A stretch of 64,000 nt of DNA, taken from Nitrosomonas sp. GTDB taxonomy: Bacteria > Pseudomonadota > Gammaproteobacteria > Burkholderiales > Nitrosomonadaceae. The notes under the pieces were generated by a model. It was not told the origin of the DNA. It did not search any database and saw only the letters and a program-made list of their open reading frames with translations. Made by a program: the position numbers and the translations under genes. Shown here one piece after another: positions 17,582 to 26,929 of this stretch (positions within the stretch are counted from its first letter, which is position 1; each line of letters starts with the position of its first letter). Location of the stretch: assembly GCA_016710135.1 (NCBI GenBank), contig JADJLM010000001.1, positions 1,178,001-1,242,000 on the forward strand, written 5' to 3'.

Positions 17582-17619
17582 AAAACCTCACATAAGAATT
17601 ATCTCTTATGTGAGGTTTT
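17582..17619. terminator. Bidirectional intrinsic terminator
   Basis: AAAACCTCACATAAGA and TCTTATGTGAGGTTTT make a perfect 16-base stem with a 6-base loop, with T-run or A-run on both sides. It lies between the rightward oxidase gene (stop 17530) and the leftward ctaB (stop 17651), so it can end transcription from both. Confidence 0.92.
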
Positions 17620-17650
17620 CTTGTGTTAATTGCCTGCTTATCTTTCAGTA

Positions 17651-18547
17651 TTAAATATAAAAATAATGATCAACGAGCAATGCCGTAAACAATAAAGCCA
17701 AATATAGAATTGAATATCTAAATGCTGAGCGAGCGAGCTGATCGCTGTAATTTAAATAAATCTTTATAGCATAATAAAGAAATACCGCATCTAATACTAT
17801 CGTACTAAGCAAATAGATCAACCCACTCATCTGCGAAACATAAGGCAGTATCGTTACAACACATAGAATTAAGGTATAAAGTAAAACATGAAGACGAGTA
17901 AATTTATCACCATGTGTTACTGGAAGCATAGGCATACCAATCTGCGCATATTCCGTTTTACGGTACAACGCTAACGCGCAGAAATGGGGAGGAGTCCATG
18001 CAAAAATAATTAAAAATAACAATAAAGCATCTGCCGTTACTTCGCCTGTTACAGCAGCCCATCCTAAAACAGGAGGCATGGCACCAGAAGCGCCACCAAT
18101 TACAATATTTTGAGGCGTCAGAGGTTTCAGGATAACCGTATAAATTATTGCATAGCCAACAAATGTACCTAATGTTAGCCACATCGTCAGTGGGTTTATC
18201 CATTGATGTAAAATAAATAGCCCTAACCCACCAATTAATCCAAGAAAAAATAAAGTCTCAGGTACACTTACATTTCCTTGTGGAAGACGTCTCCCTTTTG
18301 TTCTAGCCATGACCGCATCAAACTTCTGCTCAACTAAACAATTTAAAGCAGCTGCAGCTCCAGCAACGAAAGCAATTCCAATCGTTCCAAGCACTAAAGT
18401 ATCAAGTGGCACTGCGCCAGGAACCGCTAGAAACATCCCAATCACAGCAGTGAAAACAATCAATGAAACAACACGAGGTTTTGTTAATCGATAAAATTGC
18501 TGAAGTCTTTCTGTAACCGATTGGCTTATACTTGTATTAACACTCAT
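17651..18547 (-). CDS. ctaB: Protoheme IX farnesyltransferase
   Basis: A 298-residue integral membrane prenyltransferase (UbiA family, about nine membrane helices) that converts heme B to heme O, the first step toward heme A for the aa3 oxidase. The first Asp-rich prenyl-diphosphate motif appears in NCLVEQKFDAVMARTKGRRL, and the second conserved loop in AWTPPHFCALALYRKTEY. It is the last gene of the cytochrome oxidase operon, 33 bases after the SCO-like gene, and is followed by the strong terminator. No heme A synthase gene (ctaA) is in this window. Confidence 0.93.
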   Translation of the reverse strand: MSVNTSISQSVTERLQQFYRLTKPRVVSLIVFTAVIGMFLAVPGAVPLDTLVLGTIGIAFVAGAAAALNCLVEQKFDAVMARTKGRRLPQGNVSVPETLFFLGLIGGLGLFILHQWINPLTMWLTLGTFVGYAIIYTVILKPLTPQNIVIGGASGAMPPVLGWAAVTGEVTADALLLFLIIFAWTPPHFCALALYRKTEYAQIGMPMLPVTHGDKFTRLHVLLYTLILCVVTILPYVSQMSGLIYLLSTIVLDAVFLYYAIKIYLNYSDQLARSAFRYSILYLALLFTALLVDHYFYI

Positions 18548-18580
18548 ATCTTAAATTACCCTCCTAAAATACAATTCAAT

Positions 18581-19165
18581 TTATTTATGCTCTAAATGAG
18601 ATAGTTTCAATAACAGCTTGATATCATTTACCATCTTTGATGGGTTCGCATCTCGAGGGTAACGCATCATTAAATTTCCCATAGGATCAATGATATAAAT
18701 ATGATCTTTATTTGAAAAATTAGCCGGAAATTGATCTATAAACTCACCATCATCAACAGTTAATAGCGCCGTTCCTTCAAATTCCTTTTTTAATTCCTGA
18801 CTCGGTATTTTTTGATTATCAATAATCCAAATTCTATTTATTCTATCTTTTTCAGTATTTTGGGCTAAGCGTACTTGACGCATTTGATACAACTTCTTCT
18901 GACAATACTCATCACAGTCACCAGAATCAATCATAACAAATGACCATTTTCCATGTAATTGTCTTTCTCGAAATATCGTATTATTTTCAATATTATGAGC
19001 TTGTCCACGTATAGCCTTAACTTCTAACAGCTCTCCATAATTAACAGTGCTCTCTGGCCGAAATTTAACATTATGCAAAATCACTGATGCCACTACGGGA
19101 GATAGCATAAGCAATATTAATGCTATAAATTTTATCCTATTGCTGCGGGCTACTTCGTTTGACAT
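18581..19165 (-). CDS. SCO1/SenC-like copper-handling assembly protein
   Basis: A 194-residue protein with one N-terminal membrane anchor (about residues 11-30) and a thioredoxin-like periplasmic domain. A CxxxC pair occurs in SGDCDEYCQKK, similar to the copper-binding CxxxC of SCO proteins; the rest is diverged, and a His in the usual later position is not obvious beyond DHIYIIDPMG. Its place between surf1 and ctaB supports a role in building the CuA centre of cytochrome oxidase or reducing it. The start overlaps the surf1 end by 29 bases, indicating translational coupling. Confidence 0.72.
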   Translation of the reverse strand: MSNEVARSNRIKFIALILLMLSPVVASVILHNVKFRPESTVNYGELLEVKAIRGQAHNIENNTIFRERQLHGKWSFVMIDSGDCDEYCQKKLYQMRQVRLAQNTEKDRINRIWIIDNQKIPSQELKKEFEGTALLTVDDGEFIDQFPANFSNKDHIYIIDPMGNLMMRYPRDANPSKMVNDIKLLLKLSHLEHK

Positions 19166-19859
19166 TTAATGCTAATAATAAAATAAGAACGGTAATTGCT
19201 AAAAAGAACCATTGGAACGCGTAGCTCATATTTTTAGAAGCGCCTAAATCCTGTCGCTCTAGTTCACGTTTCAATCCATCATTAACTGAATTATCTAGCT
19301 GTACGAGCAAAACAGGCTGTAATTCTAATCTACTGACAGCTTGATATTTTTCAAAATCAAGCGCTATCCAAACCTTACCTATAGAAATTTCATCCGAAAT
19401 TTTCATCGTCCTTATAGTAGGAGAAAGAACAATGCCAGAAATAGTAACTATATCCGTTGGCGTAAAAATTTCTGGTAAAGTAGATCTATTTTTACCAAGT
19501 GCTACCCAGCCACGATTAATTAACACGTGCATGCCACTATTTTCAATTCGCATTGGTGTTAACACGTGATAGCCAATTGCTCCTCGATAAATTTTGTTAT
19601 CCAGGAATATTGTTTGGCTTGCGATAAATTGACCTTTTACTTCTACATTTCGAAATAATAGATCACTCAATTCAATGCGTGAAGAAGGGAGCGTTAAAAC
19701 AGCTTCATGTGCTAATTGATCTAATAATTGCTGTTTCGAATCTTTTTCATCTGCACGAGATAGTTGCCACAAACCTAGTCGCGTAAAAACAATAATTAAC
19801 GCTACTGATAAAACAAGTATCCACCATCTTGGTTTGAATTGATATTCTTTGATAATCAT
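19137..19859 (-). CDS. SURF1 family cytochrome oxidase assembly protein
   Basis: A 240-residue protein with membrane helices at both ends (about residues 12-30 and 212-232) and a periplasmic loop, the SURF1 topology. Diagnostic segments are LGLWQLSRADEK near the start, GYHVLTPM and the NRGWVALGK strand. SURF1 assists heme A insertion or stabilisation during aa3 oxidase assembly. It follows coxC by 118 bases containing a strong hairpin (19916-19948) that may lower its expression relative to the structural subunits. Confidence 0.88.
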   Translation of the reverse strand: MIIKEYQFKPRWWILVLSVALIIVFTRLGLWQLSRADEKDSKQQLLDQLAHEAVLTLPSSRIELSDLLFRNVEVKGQFIASQTIFLDNKIYRGAIGYHVLTPMRIENSGMHVLINRGWVALGKNRSTLPEIFTPTDIVTISGIVLSPTIRTMKISDEISIGKVWIALDFEKYQAVSRLELQPVLLVQLDNSVNDGLKRELERQDLGASKNMSYAFQWFFLAITVLILLLALNVKRSSPQQ

Positions 19860-19915
19860 TCATCAATCAACTTTAGGCTTCTACTTATAATTATTATTCT
19901 TAATCTTGCAGAGAG

Positions 19916-19948
19916 ATCATACTGATAGAAAATATCTATCAGTATGAT
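19916..19948 (-). terminator. Perfect 14-base hairpin between coxC and surf1
   Basis: ATCATACTGATAGA and TCTATCAGTATGAT pair perfectly around a 5-base loop. On the minus strand no U-run follows, so it is more likely a partial terminator, an mRNA-stabilising 3' structure for the structural cox genes, or a processing site than a full stop of transcription. Confidence 0.6.
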
Positions 19949-19977
19949 TTATTATTTTTCTTTACAACGATTATTAT

Positions 19978-20826
19978 TTATAGCAAATAGACAAATATAA
20001 ATAAAACTAACCAAACAACGTCAACAAAGTGCCAATACCACGCAACACCTTCAAATCCAAAATGATGTTCTGGCTTAAAATGGCCTGCTGCGCATCTGAA
20101 ATAAATAACTATTAACATAATGGTACCAACTGTCACATGAAAACCATGAAATCCGGTTAACATGAAGAAGGTAGAACCATAAGCGCCAGTCGTTAATTTA
20201 AGGTTTAAATCAGCATATGCATGACCATATTCATAGATCTGACAACACAAGAATGCGATACCAAGTGCTACCGTTGCGAGCATCCATTTTTTTAAACCGC
20301 TACGATCATTTTTCTTAAGCGCCCAATGAGCGTAGGTAATTGTTACGCCTGAAGTCAACAATAGCATTGTATTAATTGCCGGTAATCCCCAAGCACCCAT
20401 TGGGGTAAATGTCTCAGTAATTCCCGGACCTGCTGTTGGCCAACCTCCAGTATAGCCTGGCCATATCAGCTGATGTTCCATGTCTGCTAGCCAAGGTACT
20501 GAAAGCTGTCGCATGTAATAGAGTGCGCCAAAGAAAGCTGCAAAAAACATTATTTCTGAAAAAATAAACCAGCTCATTCCCCAACGAAATGATTTATCTT
20601 CTTGCTCACCAAATTTACCCGACTCACTTTCTCTAGCAACCTCACCAAACCATCCGAATAATAAATAGGTTAGTATTGCAAAACCTATTGCTAACATCCA
20701 ATAACCTGGTTCTACCTTGTTCATGGTAAGTGCAGCACCAAATGCTAGAAATAATAGTGCTGATGACCCTACAATGGGCCATTTGGATGGTGACGGTACA
20801 TAATAATGTCCGGTTCCGTGACTCAT
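19978..20826 (-). CDS. coxC: Cytochrome c oxidase subunit III
   Basis: A 282-residue membrane protein with seven helices, subunit III of the aa3-type oxidase. Typical segments are RWGMSWFIFSEIMFFAAFFG, GITETFTPMGAWGLPAINT and TGFHGFHVTVGTIML, and the C-terminal GVAWYWHFVDVVWLVLF. It stabilises the proton-pumping core. It sits 31 bases after the DUF2970 gene in the cox operon and ends before the hairpin at 19916-19948. Length and ends are normal. Confidence 0.94.
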   Translation of the reverse strand: MSHGTGHYYVPSPSKWPIVGSSALLFLAFGAALTMNKVEPGYWMLAIGFAILTYLLFGWFGEVARESESGKFGEQEDKSFRWGMSWFIFSEIMFFAAFFGALYYMRQLSVPWLADMEHQLIWPGYTGGWPTAGPGITETFTPMGAWGLPAINTMLLLTSGVTITYAHWALKKNDRSGLKKWMLATVALGIAFLCCQIYEYGHAYADLNLKLTTGAYGSTFFMLTGFHGFHVTVGTIMLIVIYFRCAAGHFKPEHHFGFEGVAWYWHFVDVVWLVLFIFVYLL

Positions 20827-20857
20827 ATCATTTTCCTCCTGAATTTATTTTAATCAA

Positions 20858-21067
20858 TTAGCTTGTTATCCATTTAACTACTAATAAAATACTTACTACA
20901 AAAACCAATCCACCAATTAATCCCCCTATTACCACTTGGTAGGGTTGAATCATTTCTGCATCTTTTTCCAAATCACTTTTTTTTCGTACGCCAGCAAACG
21001 ACCAAAACACTGCTTTAGCAACCTGCCATAGTGAAGCTTTCTCTTTCTCTTTCTCTATTTCCCGCAT
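20858..21067 (-). CDS. DUF2970 small membrane protein
   Basis: A 69-residue protein: a charged N-terminus rich in Glu/Lys, an amphipathic LWQVAKAVFWSFAGVRKKSD segment and one C-terminal membrane helix (about residues 47-67). It matches DUF2970, a betaproteobacterial family commonly found inside aa3 oxidase clusters. The function is unknown, with assembly or accessory subunit likely. It is flanked by ctaG (28 bases) and coxC (31 bases). Confidence 0.8.
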   Translation of the reverse strand: MREIEKEKEKASLWQVAKAVFWSFAGVRKKSDLEKDAEMIQPYQVVIGGLIGGLVFVVSILLVVKWITS

Positions 21068-21095
21068 TTACACGCTCCTTTAATATACTTATCTT

Positions 21096-21623
21096 TTAAT
21101 TTACTGCACCCAGTGAGAAAAAGGTATAAGAAATCGTCATTGTCGTTATATCTGCAGGTATTTGCGAGTCGATTACAAACTTAACTGGCATTTGTCTAAT
21201 TTCACCTGGTTTTAGTACTTGCTTTGTGAAACAGAAACATTCAAATTTTTTTAAATACTTTTCAAGAACACGAGGACTATAACTCGGTATTGCCTGACCA
21301 CTTGTTTCTTGATCTGAATTATTTCTAATTTCATACATTACCTCGATGGATTCACCGGGGTGTATTTTGATATTTGGCTGCAATGCCTTAAATTGCCAAG
21401 GCAATCCACGTACATTCGAATCTAATTGAATCATTACCAGACGTGTCGTATCGACTTTGATGTCTTTATCAGCCACATCTGGTTTCAGTAGATTATTGAT
21501 ACCGGCCACTTCACAAAATTTCTCGTAAAACGGTACCAATGCATACCCAAAAGCAAACATAACCACTGAGAAAATGAGTAATTTTCTCAGCATTGCTATA
21601 TTAATCTTGGATACGTTATACAT
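21096..21623 (-). CDS. ctaG: Cytochrome c oxidase assembly protein CtaG (Cox11)
   Basis: A 175-residue protein with one N-terminal membrane helix and a periplasmic immunoglobulin-like domain that delivers copper to the CuB site of subunit I. The copper-binding CFCF motif is visible in FECFCFTKQVL, preceded by PFYEKFCEVAG. The ATG shares a base with the stop of the upstream 38-residue protein (TAATG), so the two are translationally coupled. Normal length. Confidence 0.92.
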   Translation of the reverse strand: MYNVSKINIAMLRKLLIFSVVMFAFGYALVPFYEKFCEVAGINNLLKPDVADKDIKVDTTRLVMIQLDSNVRGLPWQFKALQPNIKIHPGESIEVMYEIRNNSDQETSGQAIPSYSPRVLEKYLKKFECFCFTKQVLKPGEIRQMPVKFVIDSQIPADITTMTISYTFFSLGAVN

Positions 21624-21739
21624 TATTGTTTGATAATAACGGTTACAGTAAATATCAAAATCATCATCGCTAGTAGGAGAAATGCGGTTTTAACATTTTT
21701 CCAAGTTATTTTTTTAGCTTTATCGCCCTGTGAATCCAT
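21623..21739 (-). CDS. 38-residue cytochrome oxidase small assembly protein
   Basis: A short frame between coxA and ctaG: MDSQGDKAKKITWKNVKTAF, then a single hydrophobic segment (LLLAMMILIFTVTVII) ending KQ. A GAGGGAAG ribosome binding site precedes the ATG, and its stop overlaps the ctaG start (TAATG). Betaproteobacterial oxidase clusters often carry a small single-helix protein here, annotated as a small assembly protein. The unshifted end of coxA (21755) leaves a 15-base gap; only the frameshifted coxA frame overlaps this gene. Confidence 0.8.
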   Translation of the reverse strand: MDSQGDKAKKITWKNVKTAFLLLAMMILIFTVTVIIKQ

Positions 21740-21754
21740 ACTTCCCTCACACTA

Positions 21755-23334
21755 TTACTTAATGACTGGAGGTGTTTCAAAGCTATGATATGGTGCAGGA
21801 GAAGGAGTGTCCATTCTAAAGTTGTTCCACCATCCCACGGTTTACTAGCTGCTTTTTCTCCGCTACGAATACACTTAATCACAATATAGAGGAATAATAG
21901 CTGTGTTAAACCAAACCCAAAACCACCAATGCTTGACACCATATTGAAATCAGCAAACTGCAACGCATAATCTGGAACTCTACGTGGCATACCCGCTAAT
22001 CCCAAGAAATGTTGTACAAAGAAAGTCAGGTTGAAGAAGAACATGCATAACCAGAAATGCCATTTACCCAATTTTTCATCATACATACGACCAGACCATT
22101 TAGGTAGCCAGTAATAGACTGCACCAAAAATTGCAAATAGTGCGCCTGATACTAATACATAGTGGAAATGTGCGATCACATAGTAAGTCTCTTGAACTTG
22201 AATATCGATTGGCACGATTGCGCAGACTACACCGCTAAAACCACCGATTACAAACAAGAAGATAAACCCGATTGAAAACAACATGGGTACTTCAAAAGTC
22301 ATAGATCCGCGCCACATTGTAGCAGTCCAATTAAATACCTTTACCCCGGTTGGTACAGCAATCAACATCGTGGCATACATAAAGAAGAGTTGACCCACTG
22401 TTGGCATACCCACAGTAAACATGTGATGAGCCCAAACGACGCAAGATAAAATTGCAATTGAAGCTGTCGCATAAACCATCGAAGAATATCCGAATAATGG
22501 TTTACGTGAGAATGTCGGAATAATTTCAGATACAACCCCAAATGCCGGCAGAATCATAATGTACACTTCTGGATGACCAAAAAACCAGAAAATATGCTGA
22601 AATAATATAGGATCACCGCCACCTGCTGCATTGAAGAAACTTGTACCAAAATTACGATCCGTCAATAACATAGTTACCGTTCCAGCTAATACCGGCATTA
22701 CTAATACCAGTAAATAAGCTGTAATTAACCAGGTCCATACAAACATTGGCATTTTCATCAGCGTCATTCCAGGCGCACGCATGTTCAATATGGTCGTAAT
22801 AATATTGATAGCACCCATGATTGATGACGCGCCCAATAAATGGACTGCAAAAATCATCATATCAACACCCATACCACCTTGAGTTGATAACGGTGGATAA
22901 AATGTCCAACCACCGGCAGCTGCACCTCCAGGAACAAAGAATGAGCTGACCAACAAAGAAGCCGCTACAGGTAGAATCCAGAAACTCCAGTTATTCATAC
23001 GAGCAAAAGCCATATCCGGAGCACCAATCATCATCGGTACTTGCCAATTTGCCAACCCTACAAATGCAGGCATGATGGCACCAAACACCATAATTAAACC
23101 ATGTAAGGTTGTAAAGGAGTTAAACAATTCTGGTTCTAGAATTTGAATACCCGGCATAAATAACTCGGCTCTTATTCCCATTGCCAAGAATCCACCAACC
23201 AAAAACATCGCAAAACTGAACCATAGATACATGGTTCCAATATCTTTATGGTTTGTTGTACAGACCCAACGCATTATCCCCGTTGGGTGATGGTCATCAT
23301 GACCATGACCATGAACGTCTTGAACTACTGCCAT
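21755..23334 (-). CDS. coxA: Cytochrome c oxidase subunit I, 3' end frameshifted
   Basis: The catalytic subunit of an aa3-type oxidase (about 526 residues, 12 helices), carrying heme a, heme a3 and CuB. Ligand segments are visible: TTLHGLIMVFG, FWFFGHPEVYIMIL with the Tyr cross-link partner, WAHHMFTVG, and VIAHFHYVLVSG with two axial His. The C-terminus goes out of frame after LEWT: one C is missing near 21804-21805. Restoring it gives PSPAPYHSFETPPVIK and a stop at 21755, the usual family ending. As read, the frame runs on to 21706 with an unrelated tail. Confidence 0.93.
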
Positions 23335-23389
23335 GATTTATTCTCCTTAGTGTTTCTACTATTTATGATTTATTACAAAATACCAAATA

Positions 23390-24208
23390 TTAATTTAATG
23401 CCGCTGTTGTCATTGCTGATGCTGAAGTTTTCTGTTTCTCAGAGACCCATTGCGCATATTTTTCTGGCTCTACCACTTCAACAACAATCGGCATAAAACC
23501 ATGATCTTTGCCACATAACTCAGTACATTGCCCACGGAATATTCCTATCCGGTCAGCTTTAAACCACGCATCACGCACAAAACCTGGAATTGCATCCTGT
23601 TTTACGCTAAATGCAGGAACCCACCAAGCATGAATCACATCATTAGCCGTTATGATGACTCTAACCTTTTTACCGACAGGAACAACGAGATTATTGTCCA
23701 CTTCTAATAAATAATTCTCGCCTTTCGGTTCTTTATTTTCAATTTGCGCTCTCGGTGTTGATAATTTACTGTAAAAGCTTATTCCTTCACCTTCACCTTG
23801 AAGATAATCATAACCCCACATCCATTGGTAACCAGTTATCTTAATGGTTATTTCCGGCTCTGAAGTATCTTTCATCGCAAGTACTGTTTTAGTTGCCGGC
23901 AACGCCATCACAATCAAAATGGCGCAAGGAATCGCTGTCCAGATAATCTCTACTAAAGTACTGTGATGAAAATTTGCTGCTTTATATCCTAAAGACTTAC
24001 GGTGCTTAAGAACTGAATAAAACATCACACCAAAAACCGCAATAAAAATTGCCAAACAAATCCACATCACAAAAATGTGCTGATCATAGACGTCTTGTGC
24101 AATCGCCGATTGCGGCTCTGGAAAATTATATTTACTGGACATCGCTAAGCCCGAGTAAAAAGTAAGAAGCACTGCCCCCACTCGAGTTGCTACTGATTTA
24201 CTACTCAT
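23390..24208 (-). CDS. coxB: Cytochrome c oxidase subunit II
   Basis: A 272-residue subunit that accepts electrons from cytochrome c through the binuclear CuA centre. It has a signal-like N-terminus, two membrane helices (about residues 47-67 and 90-108) and a periplasmic cupredoxin domain. CuA ligands are in HAWWVPAFSVKQDA and GQCTELCGKDHGFM; the aromatic electron-entry stretch is YQWMWGYDY. First gene of the oxidase operon, 55 bases before coxA, with a 550-base AT-rich upstream region. Confidence 0.94.
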   Translation of the reverse strand: MSSKSVATRVGAVLLTFYSGLAMSSKYNFPEPQSAIAQDVYDQHIFVMWICLAIFIAVFGVMFYSVLKHRKSLGYKAANFHHSTLVEIIWTAIPCAILIVMALPATKTVLAMKDTSEPEITIKITGYQWMWGYDYLQGEGEGISFYSKLSTPRAQIENKEPKGENYLLEVDNNLVVPVGKKVRVIITANDVIHAWWVPAFSVKQDAIPGFVRDAWFKADRIGIFRGQCTELCGKDHGFMPIVVEVVEPEKYAQWVSEKQKTSASAMTTAALN

Positions 24209-24758
24209 ATATTCCCCCCCACATATTAATACAAACTTACTTGTCTATTTTGACAAACCTAAAACTTCAAAACCCTCAATAGCTAATTTTTTTTAACACC
24301 ACTTAATTTAAAAAAAATTTAACTATAAAACTAAAACAAAGTTATCTATCAGATAGATATCTAGATAGTTTTTTTTACCAGACTACCATTATGAACCAGG
24401 CTAAGATTCTATCACGCAGAGTATGCTCAAACAAGGGAAAATCATGATTTTTATAGGGAAAATACCCTATCAAAATCATGGTGATTAGCTAAATGATAGC
24501 GCCTTAATAATTAGAAAATACAAAAAACAAATTGTATACGATCGAAATATATAGATTATTAAACGCTTAACTGTTGATAATTTTTTTTCGTATAAAAGAT
24601 TTAAAATAATGCAAATTAAATTATTCTCAAATAAATAATTAGACATTTTCAACAGATAACTTTTATCTGCAAATCTTCGAGCTTTTTTTGCTTTTATCAG
24701 TAGCCTTTAGCCAAATAACCTTCTTTTACTTTTGATGGCTACAAAACTGGGTAACATG
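24209..24758. promoter_or_regulatory. AT-rich control region upstream of the oxidase operon
   Basis: No gene is seen in 550 bases. It holds a perfect palindrome ATCTATC-A-GATAGAT (24344-24358) that runs into TATCTAGATA, and a long hairpin (24441-24482). It must contain the oxidase promoter and the transcript end of the GspE-like gene. The T8 run after the palindrome reads as a terminator only on the plus strand, where no gene lies upstream. Confidence 0.4.
24441..24482 (-). terminator. Long hairpin after the GspE-like gene
   Basis: ATCATGATTTTTATAGGG and CCCTATCAAAATCATGGT pair over 18 bases with two mismatches and a 6-base loop. It lies downstream of the leftward GspE-like gene (stop 24759) and about 230 bases upstream of coxB. 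On the minus strand it is followed by TTTTCCC, a weak U-run. A terminator is most likely; attenuation of the oxidase operon is possible. Confidence 0.5.
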
Positions 24759-26929
24759 CTATTTAATGCAAACTGCTCTTATTTGATGAATATCAGTAAT
24801 TCCTTGCAATACCTTCTCAATTCCATCTTGCTTTAGCGTACGCATTCCTTCACTTAATGCAGTAACTAACATATCCGCCACACGTGCATGCTCCTGAATA
24901 TTTTTTTTCAATGCATCACTGGCAGTAAGCAGTTCATGCAAACCAACTCTGCCAGAATACCCTGTTCCATTGCAACTATCACAACCGACTGGCTGATAAA
25001 AGGTAATTTGCCCTTGCTCATTTCCATATTGCTTAATCCAATCTCCCTCAATCCGTTTGTATGCAGCATCAGGATTGGTTCTAAAACGCTCAATATTCTT
25101 GAGTTCTTCACAGTACTCTATTAAAAGCGATTGAATTTCATCATTTCCTGCCGCATGAGATTTTTTGCATTTACTACATAATCGTTTTGCTAAGCGTTGC
25201 GCTAATATACCCAACAAGGCATCTGAAAAATTAAATGGATCCATTCCCATATCCAGCAAACGGATAATAGACTCTGGCGCACTGTTTGTATGTAAAGTAG
25301 CAAAAACCAAGTGCCCAGTCAGCGAAGCCTCAATCCCGATACTGGTTGTCTCTTTGTCGCGCATCTCGCCTACCATAATAATGTCTGGATCTGCTCGCAA
25401 GAATGATTTCATTACGACTGGAAAAGTCAAACCTGCTTTGACATTCATCTGAACTTGCCGCAATCCTTTCTGGGTAATTTCAACAGGATCTTCCGCTGTC
25501 CAAATTTTGGTTTCGGGTGTATTCAGATATTTAAGAATTGAATGTAATGTTGTAGTCTTTCCTGAACCAGTCGGCCCACAAACAAAAAATAAGCCGTATG
25601 GCCTGCTGATAATTGTCTTAAGTTCATCAAGATTACGTAGCGTAAAGCCCATTTTATCAAGCAGTATCGGCTCACCAGCCGCAAGAATACGCATGACTAC
25701 ATCTTCTAAGCCGCCTGCGGAAGGAATTGTTGCAACCCTTAATTCGATATCAAGTGGCGCAAATTTCTTAAATTTTATTTTCCCATCCTGAGGCTTCCTC
25801 TTCTCTGAAATATCCAGATCACACATAATCTTGAGACGCGTTACCAATGGATTACGATAGCTCGCTGGAATTTCAATATAAGCCCCCCATAAAACAAATC
25901 AAGAGTTGCTTTAAATTCCGGGTGAGTACATACGGTGTAAATTATCTTGTGCTTAGGAAATACCTGATTAACCATTCGGAGCACTTTGATTCTTTCTGGA
26001 TCAAGCGCTAATACTATGAGGCCTTCCTTTGTATCATTAATTGGGAGCCATTGATTACTTTCCACAAAATCACGTTTAAGGTTTCTCAGAATTTCCATTG
26101 GCTTAATTCGGTCCGCCCGATAAGGTTCGTAAGGTACCTTAAAATATAGCGACAAAGCCTCACCAATCTGTGAAGGCTTGATTTGAAAGTCACCAATTAA
26201 AACATCTTCAAGATCACCGCCTTTTTCTCTTGCAGTCCGTGCAGCCATTTCTAGCTCCGCAGCTGAAATAATAGAATCTGAGATCAAATGATCATATTTT
26301 GAACGTGCTAGGTATTGTTGCTTCTGCCTTTGTTTAAAAGCTACTGCTAATATCTGACAAATTTCACTGATACCTGCAACAACGATTTGTGAAAACGGTT
26401 TATCCTCTTTATTGTTAATTACCTGTACAATTCCAATGAGTTCGTTATCACCTACATTTAAAATCGGAGCAGCTAACATTTGCTTAGTCCTGTAACCAGT
26501 TCGCTTATCAACCTCTTTTAAAAAGTGAAGTTGTGAACTGAGTTTCACCAGTTCACCTCGATCATATACATCTGCTACATTAACAATTTTTTTATTTAAA
26601 CCTGCAAAACCTGCGATACTTTGCTCGGTGATCGGTAGTTTCAAATCTTGGAACGAATCTAAACCAGTCTTTACCCGTGAAATTATGTAAGACTTATCCT
26701 CGCTGATTGTATAAATCGTCAGACGATCAGCATTAAATAATGTGCAAATATCTTTACTGACTTCAAGCATGATTTCATCGATATTGCTGGCTGCGTTGAC
26801 TCTTCCTGCAACCGCCTGCAAACGTTTAGAAAAATCTAATTGAGAATTGATATTTAAATTTTGGCTAGAAGCTGGTTCTAGCGTAACCGGTTTGCTCATA
26901 GCTGCTTTATCCAAAATGCTAAAATTCAA
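24759..26929 (-). pseudogene. GspE/PulE-type ATPase with N-terminal GAF domain, internally deleted
   Basis: Two frames, one gene. The N-terminal frame (26929-25841) has a GAF domain (about residues 35-200) and a MshEN-like domain, ending near TLDLFYG. The C-terminal frame (from about 25890) resumes at AYIEIPASYRNPLVTRLKIM and holds the ATPase core: Walker A GPTGSGKTT, Asp box TAEDPVEI, Walker B SFLRADPDIIMVGEMRD, His box LVFATLHTNSA and a zinc-type CSKCKK plus CDSCNGTGY. Family members have a segment with ASDIHIE between these parts; it is missing, and the join at the G6 run 25884-25889 is out of frame. The protein cannot be full length. It overlaps the hydrolase gene upstream by 11 bases. 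Confidence 0.78.
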
